A stretch of DNA of 13,637 bases, from positions 1 through 13,637 of the forward strand of contig JAIRUF010000007.1 of the NCBI GenBank assembly GCA_031254555.1. The letters run 5' to 3'. Below, piece after piece: positions 1 through 7,294 of the stretch. The notes under the pieces were generated by a model that was not told the origin of the DNA, did not search any database, and saw nothing but the letters and a program-made list of their open reading frames with translations. The stretch's first letter is position 1, and each line of letters opens with the position of its first letter. The DNA is from Oscillospiraceae bacterium (GTDB taxonomy: Bacteria; Bacillota; Clostridia; Oscillospirales; Acutalibacteraceae). The position numbers and the translations under genes were made by a program.

Positions 1-47
1 TCTGATTTAAGCTTTGAGAGCTCCTCTAAGGACAAATCTCGATACAC
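1..47 (-). CDS. Start of a partial gene running off the left edge
   Basis: Only the N-terminus is present. On the minus strand an AGGAGG ribosome binding site (55-60) lies 7 bases before a GTG start (45-47), and the frame then stays open to the window edge, giving MYRDLSLEELSKLKS. A sigma-A-like promoter sits at the right distance upstream (91-119). The short acidic/leucine start resembles the N-terminus of some clostridial class I/II PLP-dependent aminotransferases, but 15 residues are far too few to assign a family, so that is a guess from memory. That this is a translated gene start is well supported by the RBS; its product is unknown. Confidence 0.6.
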   Translation of the reverse strand, partial: MYRDLSLEELSKLKS

Positions 48-90
48 TTATATTCCTCCTAGTGACTTTTTTAGATTTTTAGTCTAATAT

Positions 91-119
91 ATAATATTAC
101 AAAACCACTGATTTTGCAA
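91..119 (-). promoter_or_regulatory. Sigma-A-type promoter for the left-edge gene
   Basis: Reading the minus strand, TTGCAA (114-119; 5 of 6 matches to the -35 consensus) is followed after exactly 17 bases by TATTAT (91-96; 5 of 6 matches to the -10 consensus). Predicted initiation near 84 would leave a leader of about 37 bases before the GTG at 47. The -35 hexamer lies inside one arm of the inverted repeat at 106-150, so a protein bound to that repeat would be expected to affect this promoter. This is inferred by eye. Confidence 0.5.
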
Positions 120-150
120 GTGATAATATCGAATCTTGCAAAATACAGTG
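106..150 (-). terminator. Probable terminator hairpin after the germination operon
   Basis: This is a 14-pair stem (CACTG/CAGTG and TTTTGCAAG/CTTGCAAAA, separated by a small bulge) about 60 bases downstream of the gerC-type stop codon. In the minus-strand transcript it is followed only by GGTTTTG, a short U-run, so it is a modest terminator in that direction. In the plus direction it is followed by a better T-run (152-157 and on), although no plus-strand gene ends here. Overlap with the promoter at 91-119 means a regulatory role is an equal alternative. Confidence 0.4.
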
Positions 151-209
151 ATTTTTTCTTTTATTGGATATTATATATGGTTGTTTTGTATATTTGGTTC
201 AATCCAATT

Positions 210-1373
210 TCAATCTTTTATTATAGCAAACTTCCCTGTGCGTCTTATTTGAACGCTTGCATCCACTTGCGTTTTCACTAAGGGAAGCAGTTCGTCCCAG
301 TTGTCGCTTACGTTTCTGTATTCTTCCGGATATTTCAGCAAAAGCCTGCGCCCCAGCCTGAATGGATCACACTTATTTTCTTTAAGTGTTTTATCCAAAA
401 CGTTTTTCATTGCATCTTCTATATATTTTTCTGCAACTTTGCTTATTTTGTCAATTTCTTTCTGTTTTAATTTCTTCTCTTTGCTAAAATTTATCTCGTT
501 TATATCGAATATCGTTTTAACGCTAAAAGTATATTTTAAATCCCCGCTATTTGTTATCTGTGTTTTTGTCTTTGTCTTCGAATGGATGACGTTTAGCGTA
601 ATGACTCCTAAAGACTCGTCCTCAACCACTATGCTCCCAGTTGTTATATGATCGGTCACCCACAACATTGCCCGGGCCTCTTCAGCTGTCAAATAAAATT
701 TTAGTTTATCGCCTTCAAATATTCCCATCCCATCAAACTTGGCATATGCCGAATCATCTATAAACTCCAGCGTCAGCACCGGCATATATATGCTTGATGT
801 TTTTTCTTCAGTTTGCCTTACAAGATCCACAATCATTGTTCCGTCTGTAAGCGAGTCAATGTTTCCTGACTGCAATATTTTCTGCATTGTTCTGGCAGGC
901 TGCTGAGAGTTGCCTTCATCCGCCTCTAATATCTCGCTTGCCTTAAAACCTTTGGCGATGGCTATGGGAACAGTGGAGCGTGCCTCATAGTCTCTCATAA
1001 AAAAATCTGTTGCGGTGTCTATACCCCTGAGCATTACATCTTCCCCAAAAATTATAAGCCTTATCTGCGAGTGCAAAGGTTTTTCACCCGTTATTTTAAT
1101 GGTGTTGTAAAGAGCCTCCTGAATGGACTTTCCGCTGCTTTTAAGGATTCTTGTAATAGGGCTTCCGCTTGCCGGACTTTCCTGCCCTCCTGAGCTTGAA
1201 AGGTCTAAGATATGAATTGTTACGTCATATTCACCTTTGTCCAGGTCAAAATCAATGCCTATCTCCTGCACTACAACAGTTTGATCAACACCCTTGCTTT
1301 CAGACAGACCGCACCCTGATCCAAAAAACAACAGGGTTAAAGTTATGATTAGCGCTTTAACAATTTTACTCAT
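210..1373 (-). CDS. gerAC: Ger(x)C-family spore germination lipoprotein
   Basis: This is the C subunit of a GerA-type germinant receptor, a lipoprotein on the outer face of the spore inner membrane that works with the A and B subunits to sense germinants. The N-terminus has a basic start, a hydrophobic stretch (about 6-17) and a lipobox ending FGSGC, so Cys21 is the expected lipidated residue. The remaining ~365 residues are soluble and mixed alpha/beta, and total length (387) is usual for Ger(x)C proteins. The ATG overlaps the stop of the upstream B gene by 4 bases (1370-1373), indicating translational coupling, with a GGGGA-type RBS inside that gene. The symbol is given at family level; which receptor subtype (GerA, GerB, GerK) is meant cannot be told. 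It is the last gene of the operon. Confidence 0.93.
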   Translation of the reverse strand: MSKIVKALIITLTLLFFGSGCGLSESKGVDQTVVVQEIGIDFDLDKGEYDVTIHILDLSSSGGQESPASGSPITRILKSSGKSIQEALYNTIKITGEKPLHSQIRLIIFGEDVMLRGIDTATDFFMRDYEARSTVPIAIAKGFKASEILEADEGNSQQPARTMQKILQSGNIDSLTDGTMIVDLVRQTEEKTSSIYMPVLTLEFIDDSAYAKFDGMGIFEGDKLKFYLTAEEARAMLWVTDHITTGSIVVEDESLGVITLNVIHSKTKTKTQITNSGDLKYTFSVKTIFDINEINFSKEKKLKQKEIDKISKVAEKYIEDAMKNVLDKTLKENKCDPFRLGRRLLLKYPEEYRNVSDNWDELLPLVKTQVDASVQIRRTGKFAIIKD

Positions 1374-2455
1374 GGCTCTTTTCCCCTATTTTTTTTTATT
1401 TTTTCACAAATTAGTAAAACAACAGGTATAAGAACTACAAAGAAAATATATAAAGGCACGTCCAAAGATGGGTTGTGTAAGATGTCAATGGCGGATAGAT
1501 TCTGTTTTACCAAATAGACGGCAACCGATAATATAAGGGCACCTATAAGTGTATACAACTTTTTATATTTTGGCGTTACCGACTTTTGCATGTTTTCTTT
1601 AAATATATAGAGAAACAAACTTATATTATTAAATACGCAAAGAATCCAGCTACTTGTCAATAAAACATCGAGTCTCGCGAACGTGCCTATGACAGCCAGC
1701 ACTGTCAGCGAGTAAATGGGGAACAACTGTGTTGATGCATACAGTCCCATGCAGCCAACAACAAAAAAGAAAAGTATGAAAATAAACCCCTCTGACAGAG
1801 TAATCCACCAAAAGGTGGTCTTTTTAATGTTTCCTCTTACATTCGACATAAGCAGCATTGGAGTCATGACTACCATGGACTTCGACATACTTGTAACACT
1901 TGCCATCAACGGATTCCTTATCCCGTCATAAAAAGGCGGCGTAAAATTAAGCCAATCAAATTCTTTAGACGCAAAGCTGAGCATAAGTACAATTGATATA
2001 ATAATGATTGCAAAGAGAAAGACAGATGTACGGCCTATGGCCTCTATTCCGAATAAAGAGGCTATGGCGCATATTATTATTATAATGATTAGGAAAAATC
2101 TAAAATCCGTTTGAGGAAAAATAACCGATGTTGCAAACAAGTCAAATCTTAGCAGTGTTACAAACCCTATATAAATAAAAACGGCACCATACAGCCAAGC
2201 TACCACCTTGCTGAGTACCGGAGATATCACTGAAAACCGGCCAATTATATTAGTGTTGGAGTTATTCCTTAAAACAAAAAACATCGGTATAGAGGTAATA
2301 AGCACTAAAACACCGGTAAACACAACCTGAAAGAGAATGTCAGACAAGCCTACATTGATCGTAAGTGACGGCATATAGGTCATGGGTAAAAATATTCTGC
2401 CTAAAAACAGTATTAAAAACATCTGATATGCGCTTATTTTTTTTTCTTTTATCAT
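1370..2455 (-). CDS. gerAB: GerAB-family germinant receptor permease-like subunit
   Basis: This is the B subunit of the germinant receptor, an integral membrane protein of the amino acid/polyamine/organocation transporter fold that in studied receptors binds the amino acid germinant. The 361 residues are almost entirely hydrophobic, with about ten membrane spans separated by short polar loops. The opening KKISAYQMFLILFLGRIF is typical of the family, as is the length. The gene starts 8 bases after the A-subunit stop, with an AGGGG-type RBS lying inside the end of that gene, and overlaps the C gene by 4 bases. The germinant cannot be predicted from sequence. Confidence is high for the family, from order and topology together. 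Confidence 0.93.
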   Translation of the reverse strand: MIKEKKISAYQMFLILFLGRIFLPMTYMPSLTINVGLSDILFQVVFTGVLVLITSIPMFFVLRNNSNTNIIGRFSVISPVLSKVVAWLYGAVFIYIGFVTLLRFDLFATSVIFPQTDFRFFLIIIIIICAIASLFGIEAIGRTSVFLFAIIIISIVLMLSFASKEFDWLNFTPPFYDGIRNPLMASVTSMSKSMVVMTPMLLMSNVRGNIKKTTFWWITLSEGFIFILFFFVVGCMGLYASTQLFPIYSLTVLAVIGTFARLDVLLTSSWILCVFNNISLFLYIFKENMQKSVTPKYKKLYTLIGALILSVAVYLVKQNLSAIDILHNPSLDVPLYIFFVVLIPVVLLICEKIKKNRGKEP

Positions 2456-2463
2456 CTTGTCAG

Positions 2464-4011
2464 TCAGCCCCTGTCCTTACTTCCCAACTCATCTGCTTTC
2501 AAATTTTGTTTGCCTAACCTTTTCCATCCGATTCTTACTATGGTATCCCTCATTGCTGAGAGTGAAAACGGAGAGATGGGAGCCGTGTATACTATGCCGT
2601 AAGGGTCAATCGCACATATACTTGCTATTAAAAGTCCCAACCCCAAGGTTATGCCATATAGGCCTAATGTGCCTCCGATAATTATAAAACTTAGCCGTAA
2701 AACTGCCACCGGCTCATAAAGCGGGGGCACAACAAAAGAACTGATCGCGGTAAGGGCGACAACAATCAGCATCGGGGCGGCGACAAGCCCCGCGCTGACC
2801 GCGGCGTCGCCGATTACAAGAGCACCCACAATGCTCACTGCGTGCCCGACTGTTTTGGGCATCCTCATCCCCGCTTCACGCATGAGCTCAAATATAAAGT
2901 GGATCAGCAGTGCTTCAGCTATTAAAGGAAACGGCGTTTTGAGCTCTGCGCTTAAAATATCATAGAGCATGTTCTCCGGGAACAGCTCCTGATGAAAAAC
3001 GCCCATTGAAACATAAAATCCCGGCAATAATATACTAAATGCAAAAGCTGCCCATTTTACAGTTCTTATGAATGTTGCATAATAGGGCCTGTTGTCATAG
3101 TCGTCAAGCGAGTGAAAATTCTCTGTGAAGAAATGCGGCACATAAAGGGAGTACGGCGTGCCGTCAACTATTATTCCTATTCTACCCTCTGAAATCTTGG
3201 AGCAAAAAACATCCGGGCGCTCCGTCACCCCCACACCGGAAAACGGCAGCGGTATATCTGTGTCTAAAAACGGCTGTATATAACCGGATGACATAACAGT
3301 ATCCAATTCTATATTCGTGATCCTGTTTGTAACCTCATCCAAAAGGTCGCTGTCTACCCTGTCCGCTAAATAACATAATATAACATTTGTCTTGCTGGTT
3401 TGCCCCACCACATGGGTGCTAAACCGCAAATCTGTTGTTCTAAGCCGCCTTCTGATAAGCGTAATATTGACCTTAAAAGATTCGACAAAGGCCTCTCTTG
3501 CCCCCCTTGCCTGGACATCCGTAACGGAGTCCTCTACTCCCCGGCTTTTAAATCCCTGCATACCAAAAGACATTGCACGGTCTACACCGTCCAGTAAAAA
3601 GACTAAAAAACCACTCATGACAAAGAGCAGCGCTTCATCCATATCCAGATATTCTTTTAACTCTATTTCCCCCACATACATATCCCTGATCGCATTGTAT
3701 TTTTCCACGGGATCATCGGGCAGTTCACTGCTTCTTGCCAATATTGGCATAGCCACACTATTATTTATTTTAAGTCCGTCACACATGCCGTCGCACATTA
3801 AAAACGCGCCTTTTTGCCCTGATATATCTACCTCTCTTATTATTATATCTGTAGCATCCCCGCATCTTGTCCTTACATAAAATATATTTTCAGACAGCAC
3901 AGAGCTGATTCTTTTTTGATCGGCGGTACCCGACGTTTCTTTAAGCGAAGTGTAGCTTTTTTCATATGATTTATTAAATATATCTTTAAATATCTTCATA
4001 TTAAATTCCAT
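2464..4011 (-). CDS. gerAA: GerAA-family germinant receptor A subunit
   Basis: This is the A subunit of the germinant receptor, located in the spore inner membrane. Residues ~30-300 form the soluble N-terminal domain, including GAREAF (170-175) and the RRRLRT block (187-192), followed by EGRIGIIVDGTPYSLYVP (275-292), a family hallmark. About five membrane segments follow between ~318 and 470, with the conserved MREAGMRMP (377-385) and IVGALVIGDAAV (394-405) blocks. Length (515) is usual. The start is uncertain: the ATG at 4009-4011 has a G-run only 1 base upstream, while Met5 (3997-3999) has that run 13 bases away; neither spacing is ideal. It is the first gene of the operon. A sigma-G-like promoter candidate lies just upstream, as expected for forespore expression of receptor operons. 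Confidence 0.95.
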   Translation of the reverse strand: MEFNMKIFKDIFNKSYEKSYTSLKETSGTADQKRISSVLSENIFYVRTRCGDATDIIIREVDISGQKGAFLMCDGMCDGLKINNSVAMPILARSSELPDDPVEKYNAIRDMYVGEIELKEYLDMDEALLFVMSGFLVFLLDGVDRAMSFGMQGFKSRGVEDSVTDVQARGAREAFVESFKVNITLIRRRLRTTDLRFSTHVVGQTSKTNVILCYLADRVDSDLLDEVTNRITNIELDTVMSSGYIQPFLDTDIPLPFSGVGVTERPDVFCSKISEGRIGIIVDGTPYSLYVPHFFTENFHSLDDYDNRPYYATFIRTVKWAAFAFSILLPGFYVSMGVFHQELFPENMLYDILSAELKTPFPLIAEALLIHFIFELMREAGMRMPKTVGHAVSIVGALVIGDAAVSAGLVAAPMLIVVALTAISSFVVPPLYEPVAVLRLSFIIIGGTLGLYGITLGLGLLIASICAIDPYGIVYTAPISPFSLSAMRDTIVRIGWKRLGKQNLKADELGSKDRG

Positions 4012-4027
4012 GCCCCCGTTCTTATTT

Positions 4028-4057
4028 TGTTATGACCAAAACATACTGTTTTATACG
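4028..4057 (-). promoter_or_regulatory. Candidate forespore (sigma-G-like) promoter of the germination operon
   Basis: On the minus strand CGTATA (4052-4057) and CATAACA (4028-4034) are separated by 17 bases. The sigma-G consensus is roughly TGAATA and CATACTA, so the matches are 4 of 6 and 5 of 7. Known ger receptor operons in Bacillus are transcribed by sigma-G. The predicted leader would be only about 10-15 bases. The match is modest and read by eye. Confidence 0.3.
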
Positions 4058-4113
4058 TATATTTAAGCTTTACAGGTAAATAATACCACCAAATAATTAT
4101 ATGGGAGACAGAC

Positions 4114-4791
4114 ATGCTTATTTATTTGTTAAGAGCCATTATCATCTATGTAGTTGTCATAATATCAGTAAGGTTAATGGGCAAGAGACAAATAGGCCAA
4201 TTACAGCCTTCTGAGCTTGTAATCACAATACTTATATCAGAAATAGCGGCAATCCCCATGCAAAATCCGGAGGTACCTTTAGTCGGTTCACTTATTCCGG
4301 TTTTAGTGCTTGTATGCTTTGAAATTTTTACATCTGCTCTCAACATAAAAAGCAAAAAGTTCCGCAACATTATGCAGGGCAATTCCCTCATAATCATAAG
4401 GGACGGCGTGTTGGATCAAAAACAGATAAAAAGACTACGGTTCTCTGTTGAGGACATATTGGAAGAGCTGCGCAAAAAGGACGTTTTTGACATAAGCGAT
4501 GTTTTATACGCGTTTGCAGAAACTAACGGTTCAATTAGCTGTATACTAAAATCCTCCAAGCAAACGGCTACGGCTGAGATGCTAAATATCCAGATACCTG
4601 ATACGGGCATACCAATCACAGTCATCGACGACGGCGTAATTCAGTATAAGCAATTCTGCGACTGCGGCATGGATATAAATAAACTGAGCAGTATACTCAA
4701 AAAGAATAAGTTGACCAAAGAAGAGATTCTTTTGATGACCGCAGACAAGGCGGGGAAAATTAATATAATCAAAAAGGACAAAAATATATGA
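4114..4791 (+). CDS. DUF421 (YetF-like) membrane protein
   Basis: This belongs to the DUF421/YetF family of bacterial inner membrane proteins. The biochemical role is not settled; Bacillus members are spore membrane proteins linked to spore resistance and germination properties. Three membrane segments are visible at about 3-20, 33-48 and 58-75, with the family block MGKRQIGQLQPSEL (22-35) between the first two. The cytoplasmic part follows, with GNSLIIIRDGVL (89-100), LRKKDVFDISDVLYA (119-133) and ETNGSIS (136-142), all typical. Length (225) is usual. A GGGAG RBS (4103-4107) precedes the ATG by 6 bases. It is divergent from the germinant receptor operon and overlaps the next gene by 4 bases (ATGA). 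A role in the spore membrane is inferred from context. Confidence 0.9.
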   Translation: MLIYLLRAIIIYVVVIISVRLMGKRQIGQLQPSELVITILISEIAAIPMQNPEVPLVGSLIPVLVLVCFEIFTSALNIKSKKFRNIMQGNSLIIIRDGVLDQKQIKRLRFSVEDILEELRKKDVFDISDVLYAFAETNGSISCILKSSKQTATAEMLNIQIPDTGIPITVIDDGVIQYKQFCDCGMDINKLSSILKKNKLTKEEILLMTADKAGKINIIKKDKNI

Positions 4792-5180
4792 AAAGATTAT
4801 TTGCCGCCGCAGTCATTATAATCGTAATTTTAGCCTTAAGCATTGCAGGGTATTATCTAAACAATGATCTTATCGACACAACAAACGAACTGTTATCTCA
4901 AAGCGTTTCCCTCTCAAACCGGGAAGATAAGCAAGGCCTTATTGACGCTGCAGAAAAAGCATGCGAGTACTGGGAAAGCAAAGCGGTCCCGGTATTATCG
5001 TCTTTAATAATGCACTCAGAGATAGATAAAATCAGTTATCATTTTAAAACTCTATTATTGCTGGCAAAGGACGGTAACTTTGAAGAATATAGGGTTGTGT
5101 GCTTTGAATGTATCGCGACACTTGAGCATATTAAGGATGTGCAAAATCCTGTTCTTAAAAATGTCTTACACATTATATAA
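4788..5180 (+). CDS. DUF4363 family membrane-anchored small protein
   Basis: This is a 130-residue protein with one N-terminal membrane segment (about 4-23) and an all-helical remainder predicted to lie outside the cytoplasm. The spacing of Trp (CEYWESKAVPVLSSLI), the HSEIDKISYHF block and the terminal HIKDVQNPVLKNVL segment fit the uncharacterised DUF4363 family, which often follows a DUF421 gene in Clostridia (recalled, not searched). Its ATG overlaps the DUF421 stop by 4 bases, so the two are coupled and probably act together at a membrane. No enzyme motif is visible. The function is unknown. Confidence 0.82.
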   Translation: MKRLFAAAVIIIVILALSIAGYYLNNDLIDTTNELLSQSVSLSNREDKQGLIDAAEKACEYWESKAVPVLSSLIMHSEIDKISYHFKTLLLLAKDGNFEEYRVVCFECIATLEHIKDVQNPVLKNVLHII

Positions 5181-5290
5181 GCCGTATCGGCAACGTCATC
5201 TCCTTTTATGTTAAATGTTTTCAGATTATGTTATGTGAGCGATGATACTTGTTACATGTTTTAAAACTTTATCTTATTGCGCTTGTATAT

Positions 5291-5319
5291 TTGCCATAAA
5301 TAGTATAAAATAGTAAACT
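5291..5319 (+). promoter_or_regulatory. Candidate sigma-A promoter for the foldase gene
   Basis: TTGCCA (5291-5296, 5 of 6 matches) and TAAACT (5314-5319, 4 of 6) are spaced by 17 bases. A competing pair in the same A/T-rich stretch, TTGTAT (5283-5288) and TAAAAT (5306-5311), also has a 17-base spacer. Either would give a leader of over 100 bases. The choice cannot be made by eye. Confidence 0.35.
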
Positions 5320-5393
5320 AGTTATTTGACTAGCCCGTCCATTAAGCGTGCGGGATTTTACTTTATTGATTTATAATAAACTAACCTAGGAAC

Positions 5394-5427
5394 TGTCTTC
5401 AATCTCTGTAATGATGGCTTGAAGGCA
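5394..5427 (+). promoter_or_regulatory. Leader hairpin next to the foldase RBS
   Basis: TGTCTTCAA (5394-5402) pairs with TTGAAGGCA (5419-5427) over 9 pairs, one of them U-G, around a 16-base loop. It ends 12 bases before the AGGAAGGA ribosome binding site (5440-5447). It could influence translation of the foldase gene, but no ligand-binding family is recognised and chance is possible. Confidence 0.3.
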
Positions 5428-5456
5428 CACCCTATTTACAGGAAGGATGTAATTGG

Positions 5457-6749
5457 ATGGCAAACGAGAATAAAAGTAATTCTGAGCTTTACCGTGAAAA
5501 ACGAAAAGAACGCCTTGAAAAAGTGGAGAGTAAAAAAGTTAAGTCACATAAAGGCAAGAGATCAAAGAAATTGGCTTACGCGCTGATTATAGTTGCCGTT
5601 ATTGTCGCGATATCGGCTTTCTTTTTAAACTTCTTTGGTGTGCCGCAAAGGCTGCAAAGTGCAGTTATAACAGATGACGGAACTAAAATATCCGTAGCCG
5701 AGTACGAATATTATTACAGGTATTGGTTTAACACATACCATACACAGTCCAAGCAGTATGAGGATTCCTATGCCTCCTATTACGGAGAGGGCGCCGGGCT
5801 TATGATGACCGGATATGACGCCAACAAAACACCGGAGAATCAAAAGTATTCCGGTGATTTAGACAAAGATAAATACGGGAAAGAGCCAACATGGGCAGAC
5901 TTTTTTGAAGATATTTCTGTTCAATACTGTTTTATGTATGACGCTCTTGAAAAGCTTGCCATCGAAAAGGGAATGAAAATCACTAAAGAAGAAAAAAAAG
6001 AGCTTGATGAACATATGAGTTCTATTGTCGCTGTCGCCAAAGAGAATAATTTCTCATTTGACGCCTATCTGCGTAAAACATTCGGCAATGGCATGAACGA
6101 GAAACTTCTGCGCCGGATATTCGAAAAGCAGACCCTCGCTTCCAAGTATATTGAAACTTTACAAGAGGAAAAAAAGGCGGCGGTTACCCCTGAAGATATT
6201 TTAAAAAATTATAATGAAAATAAAAATGATTATAACATTGTTGACCTGCGTATGTTCTATAATGCGTCTGAACCCGCAGTCGCAAAGGAGAATGAGAAAA
6301 AGACAGATCAGGAGCTTGAAAAAGAAACAAAGGCCGCTGCAGATAAAGTCAAAAGCGACTCTAAGAGTATGCTGGATGCAGTGACAGACGAAGCCTCATT
6401 TATTCGCTTGGCAAAGGAGTACGCAACCGAGGCTATGAAAGAAAATTATGAGGAAGAAAGCGCTACGCTTACCGAGGGATCCGCCTTTAAAGACATGTCC
6501 CAATATATATCCGAGGATGCCGCTAAATGGATGTTTGATGAGCAGCGTAAGATCGGAGATAAAAATATGTTCACCGTTGAGCATGATGACGGTTCCGTAA
6601 ACTGTTATGTGCTTTATATACTAAAACCCTCTTACCGAGACGACACGCCGGCCCCTGTTTCTGTAAGGCATATTCTAGTGGCATTTGACGATGATCCCGG
6701 AGCAGACGGAGAAAAAAAGAAAATCTCAAAAGAGGTAAAGGAACAGTAA
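5457..6749 (+). CDS. Membrane-anchored parvulin-type foldase, truncated by in-frame stop
   Basis: This is a PrsA/SurA-like extracytoplasmic chaperone/peptidyl-prolyl isomerase. Residues 1-37 are highly basic and cytoplasmic, and 38-60 are a membrane anchor without a lipobox Cys, so it is a type II membrane protein rather than a PrsA lipoprotein. A SurA-N-like helical region follows (about 65-240), then a charged linker region that may contain a degenerate first rotamase domain (~255-390). A parvulin domain begins at VSVRHILVAF (401-410), with His405 the conserved first-strand His. A TAA at 6747-6749 stops translation at residue 430, about 30 residues into that domain, removing the rest of the active site. 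The start is supported by AGGAAGGA (5440-5447), 9 bases upstream. The truncated product could still act as a chaperone through its N-domain, but should lack isomerase activity. Confidence 0.85.
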   Translation: MANENKSNSELYREKRKERLEKVESKKVKSHKGKRSKKLAYALIIVAVIVAISAFFLNFFGVPQRLQSAVITDDGTKISVAEYEYYYRYWFNTYHTQSKQYEDSYASYYGEGAGLMMTGYDANKTPENQKYSGDLDKDKYGKEPTWADFFEDISVQYCFMYDALEKLAIEKGMKITKEEKKELDEHMSSIVAVAKENNFSFDAYLRKTFGNGMNEKLLRRIFEKQTLASKYIETLQEEKKAAVTPEDILKNYNENKNDYNIVDLRMFYNASEPAVAKENEKKTDQELEKETKAAADKVKSDSKSMLDAVTDEASFIRLAKEYATEAMKENYEEESATLTEGSAFKDMSQYISEDAAKWMFDEQRKIGDKNMFTVEHDDGSVNCYVLYILKPSYRDDTPAPVSVRHILVAFDDDPGADGEKKKISKEVKEQ

Positions 6750-7184
6750 TTAAAAGAGGCACAAAGCATACTCGATTCGTGGAAAAATGGCAAATCAACA
6801 GAAGATTCGTTTGCCGATCTTGCAACTAAAAAAAGTGACGATGAGGGGTCTGCAGAAACTGGCGGACTCATAGAGGATATTTACAAAAACTCAAATTTTG
6901 TAAAACCATTCATTGACTGGTCCTATGAAAAAGGAAGAAAAGTCGGGGATACCGGAATTATCGAGACCGTATACGGATACCACATAATGTACTGCAGCAA
7001 GATATCAACTGAACCTCAATGGAAGACCACGATCCTAAATGAAATAGTTGAAGAAGAGTATGGTTCCGCCGTTGATAAATTAATAGAAGAACGGCGTAAG
7101 GGCATCAGAGTTAAAGACAGCAGAATCGGAAGAATCCGCAAAAAAATAGATAAGCATGCCGCATCCATTATATCAAGAGGTTAA
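6750..7184 (+). pseudogene. C-terminal remainder of the parvulin foldase, beyond the TAA
   Basis: The same reading frame continues open for 144 codons (432-575) and encodes the missing part of the parvulin domain: the helix LKEAQSILDSWKNG, SFADLATKKSDD, SAETGGL (465-471), the KGRKVGDTG turn (492-500) and the closing strand VYGYHIMY (505-512) with the second conserved His (509). A basic tail follows and a normal TAA ends it at 7182-7184. No frameshift is needed, only the single codon 431 (TAA) differs from an intact 574-residue protein. No RBS-supported restart is evident; the first downstream ATG (6987) would give only the tail. The causes could be a recent nonsense mutation, a sequence error, or readthrough. 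Confidence 0.85.
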
Positions 7185-7260
7185 CCCCAGCCGCCACACA
7201 GCTAACGGTATTACAGCTTTATAGTTAAGTTTTATTAAGTAAATTAAATGTGCAGGCATC

Positions 7261-7294
7261 AAAAAAGCAGGCTTGATTCAAGCCTGCTTTTTTT
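7261..7294. terminator. Bidirectional intrinsic terminator
   Basis: GCAGGCTTGA (7267-7276) and TCAAGCCTGC (7278-7287) form a 9-10 pair stem with a tiny loop, flanked by six A's on the left and seven T's on the right, so both transcripts get a GC-rich hairpin followed by a U-run. It serves the foldase gene on the plus strand and the lipid kinase gene on the minus strand. In the minus direction the upstream arm is coding: it spells the final Lys-Gln-Ala-stop of the kinase. Confidence 0.93.

Larger units (their letters stand above)
87..178. repeat. Nested imperfect inverted repeat, about 92 bases
   Basis: The outer arms ATATATAATAT (87-97) and ATATTATATAT (168-178) are perfect complements of 11 bases but are pure A/T. 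Inside them lies a stronger pair: CACTG plus TTTTGCAAG (106-110, 112-120) against CTTGCAAAA plus CAGTG (135-143, 146-150), with a 14-base loop and a small bulge. The element fills the gap between the germination operon and the left-edge gene. It could be a terminator, an operator overlapping the promoter, or a small miniature-element remnant. No target-site duplication is obvious, so the mobile-element reading is weak. Confidence 0.5.
5181..5456. other. Non-coding gap before the foldase gene
   Basis: This is 276 bases with no convincing gene. Just after the DUF4363 stop is a tiny GCCG/CGGC hairpin (5181-5191) without a T-run. A/T-rich DNA with promoter-like hexamers occupies ~5283-5319. Two short stems follow (CTAGT/ACTAG at 5318-5333 and CCCGT/GCGGG at 5334-5354), then ATTTTACTTT, which could act as a weak attenuator. 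A longer hairpin lies at 5394-5427 close to the RBS. No known riboswitch family was recognised. Confidence 0.6.

Noticed and set aside
3392..3880. Plus-strand open frame of 162 codons
   Set aside because: It lies entirely opposite the well-supported germinant receptor A subunit, lacks an RBS, and its translation has no domain-like character.
4069..4097. TTTACA-17-AATAAT as a sigma-A promoter for the DUF421 gene
   Set aside because: Initiation would fall near 4104, inside the RBS at 4103-4107, so the transcript could not be translated normally.
5334..5365. Intrinsic terminator after the DUF4363 gene
   Set aside because: The CCCGT/GCGGG stem is only 5 pairs with an 11-base loop and the following T-run is broken; kept only as a possible weak attenuator.
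5320..5456. Riboswitch or T-box in the foldase leader
   Set aside because: No T-box sequence, preQ1, SAM, TPP or other conserved core could be recognised; only simple short stems are present.
6747..6749. Recoded stop (selenocysteine or pyrrolysine)
   Set aside because: The codon is TAA, whereas those systems use TGA and TAG, and no supporting downstream stem was noticed.
6987..7184. Separate 65-residue gene starting at ATG 6987
   Set aside because: It is in the foldase frame and begins at the final strand of the parvulin domain, with no clear RBS; it is the tail of the interrupted gene.
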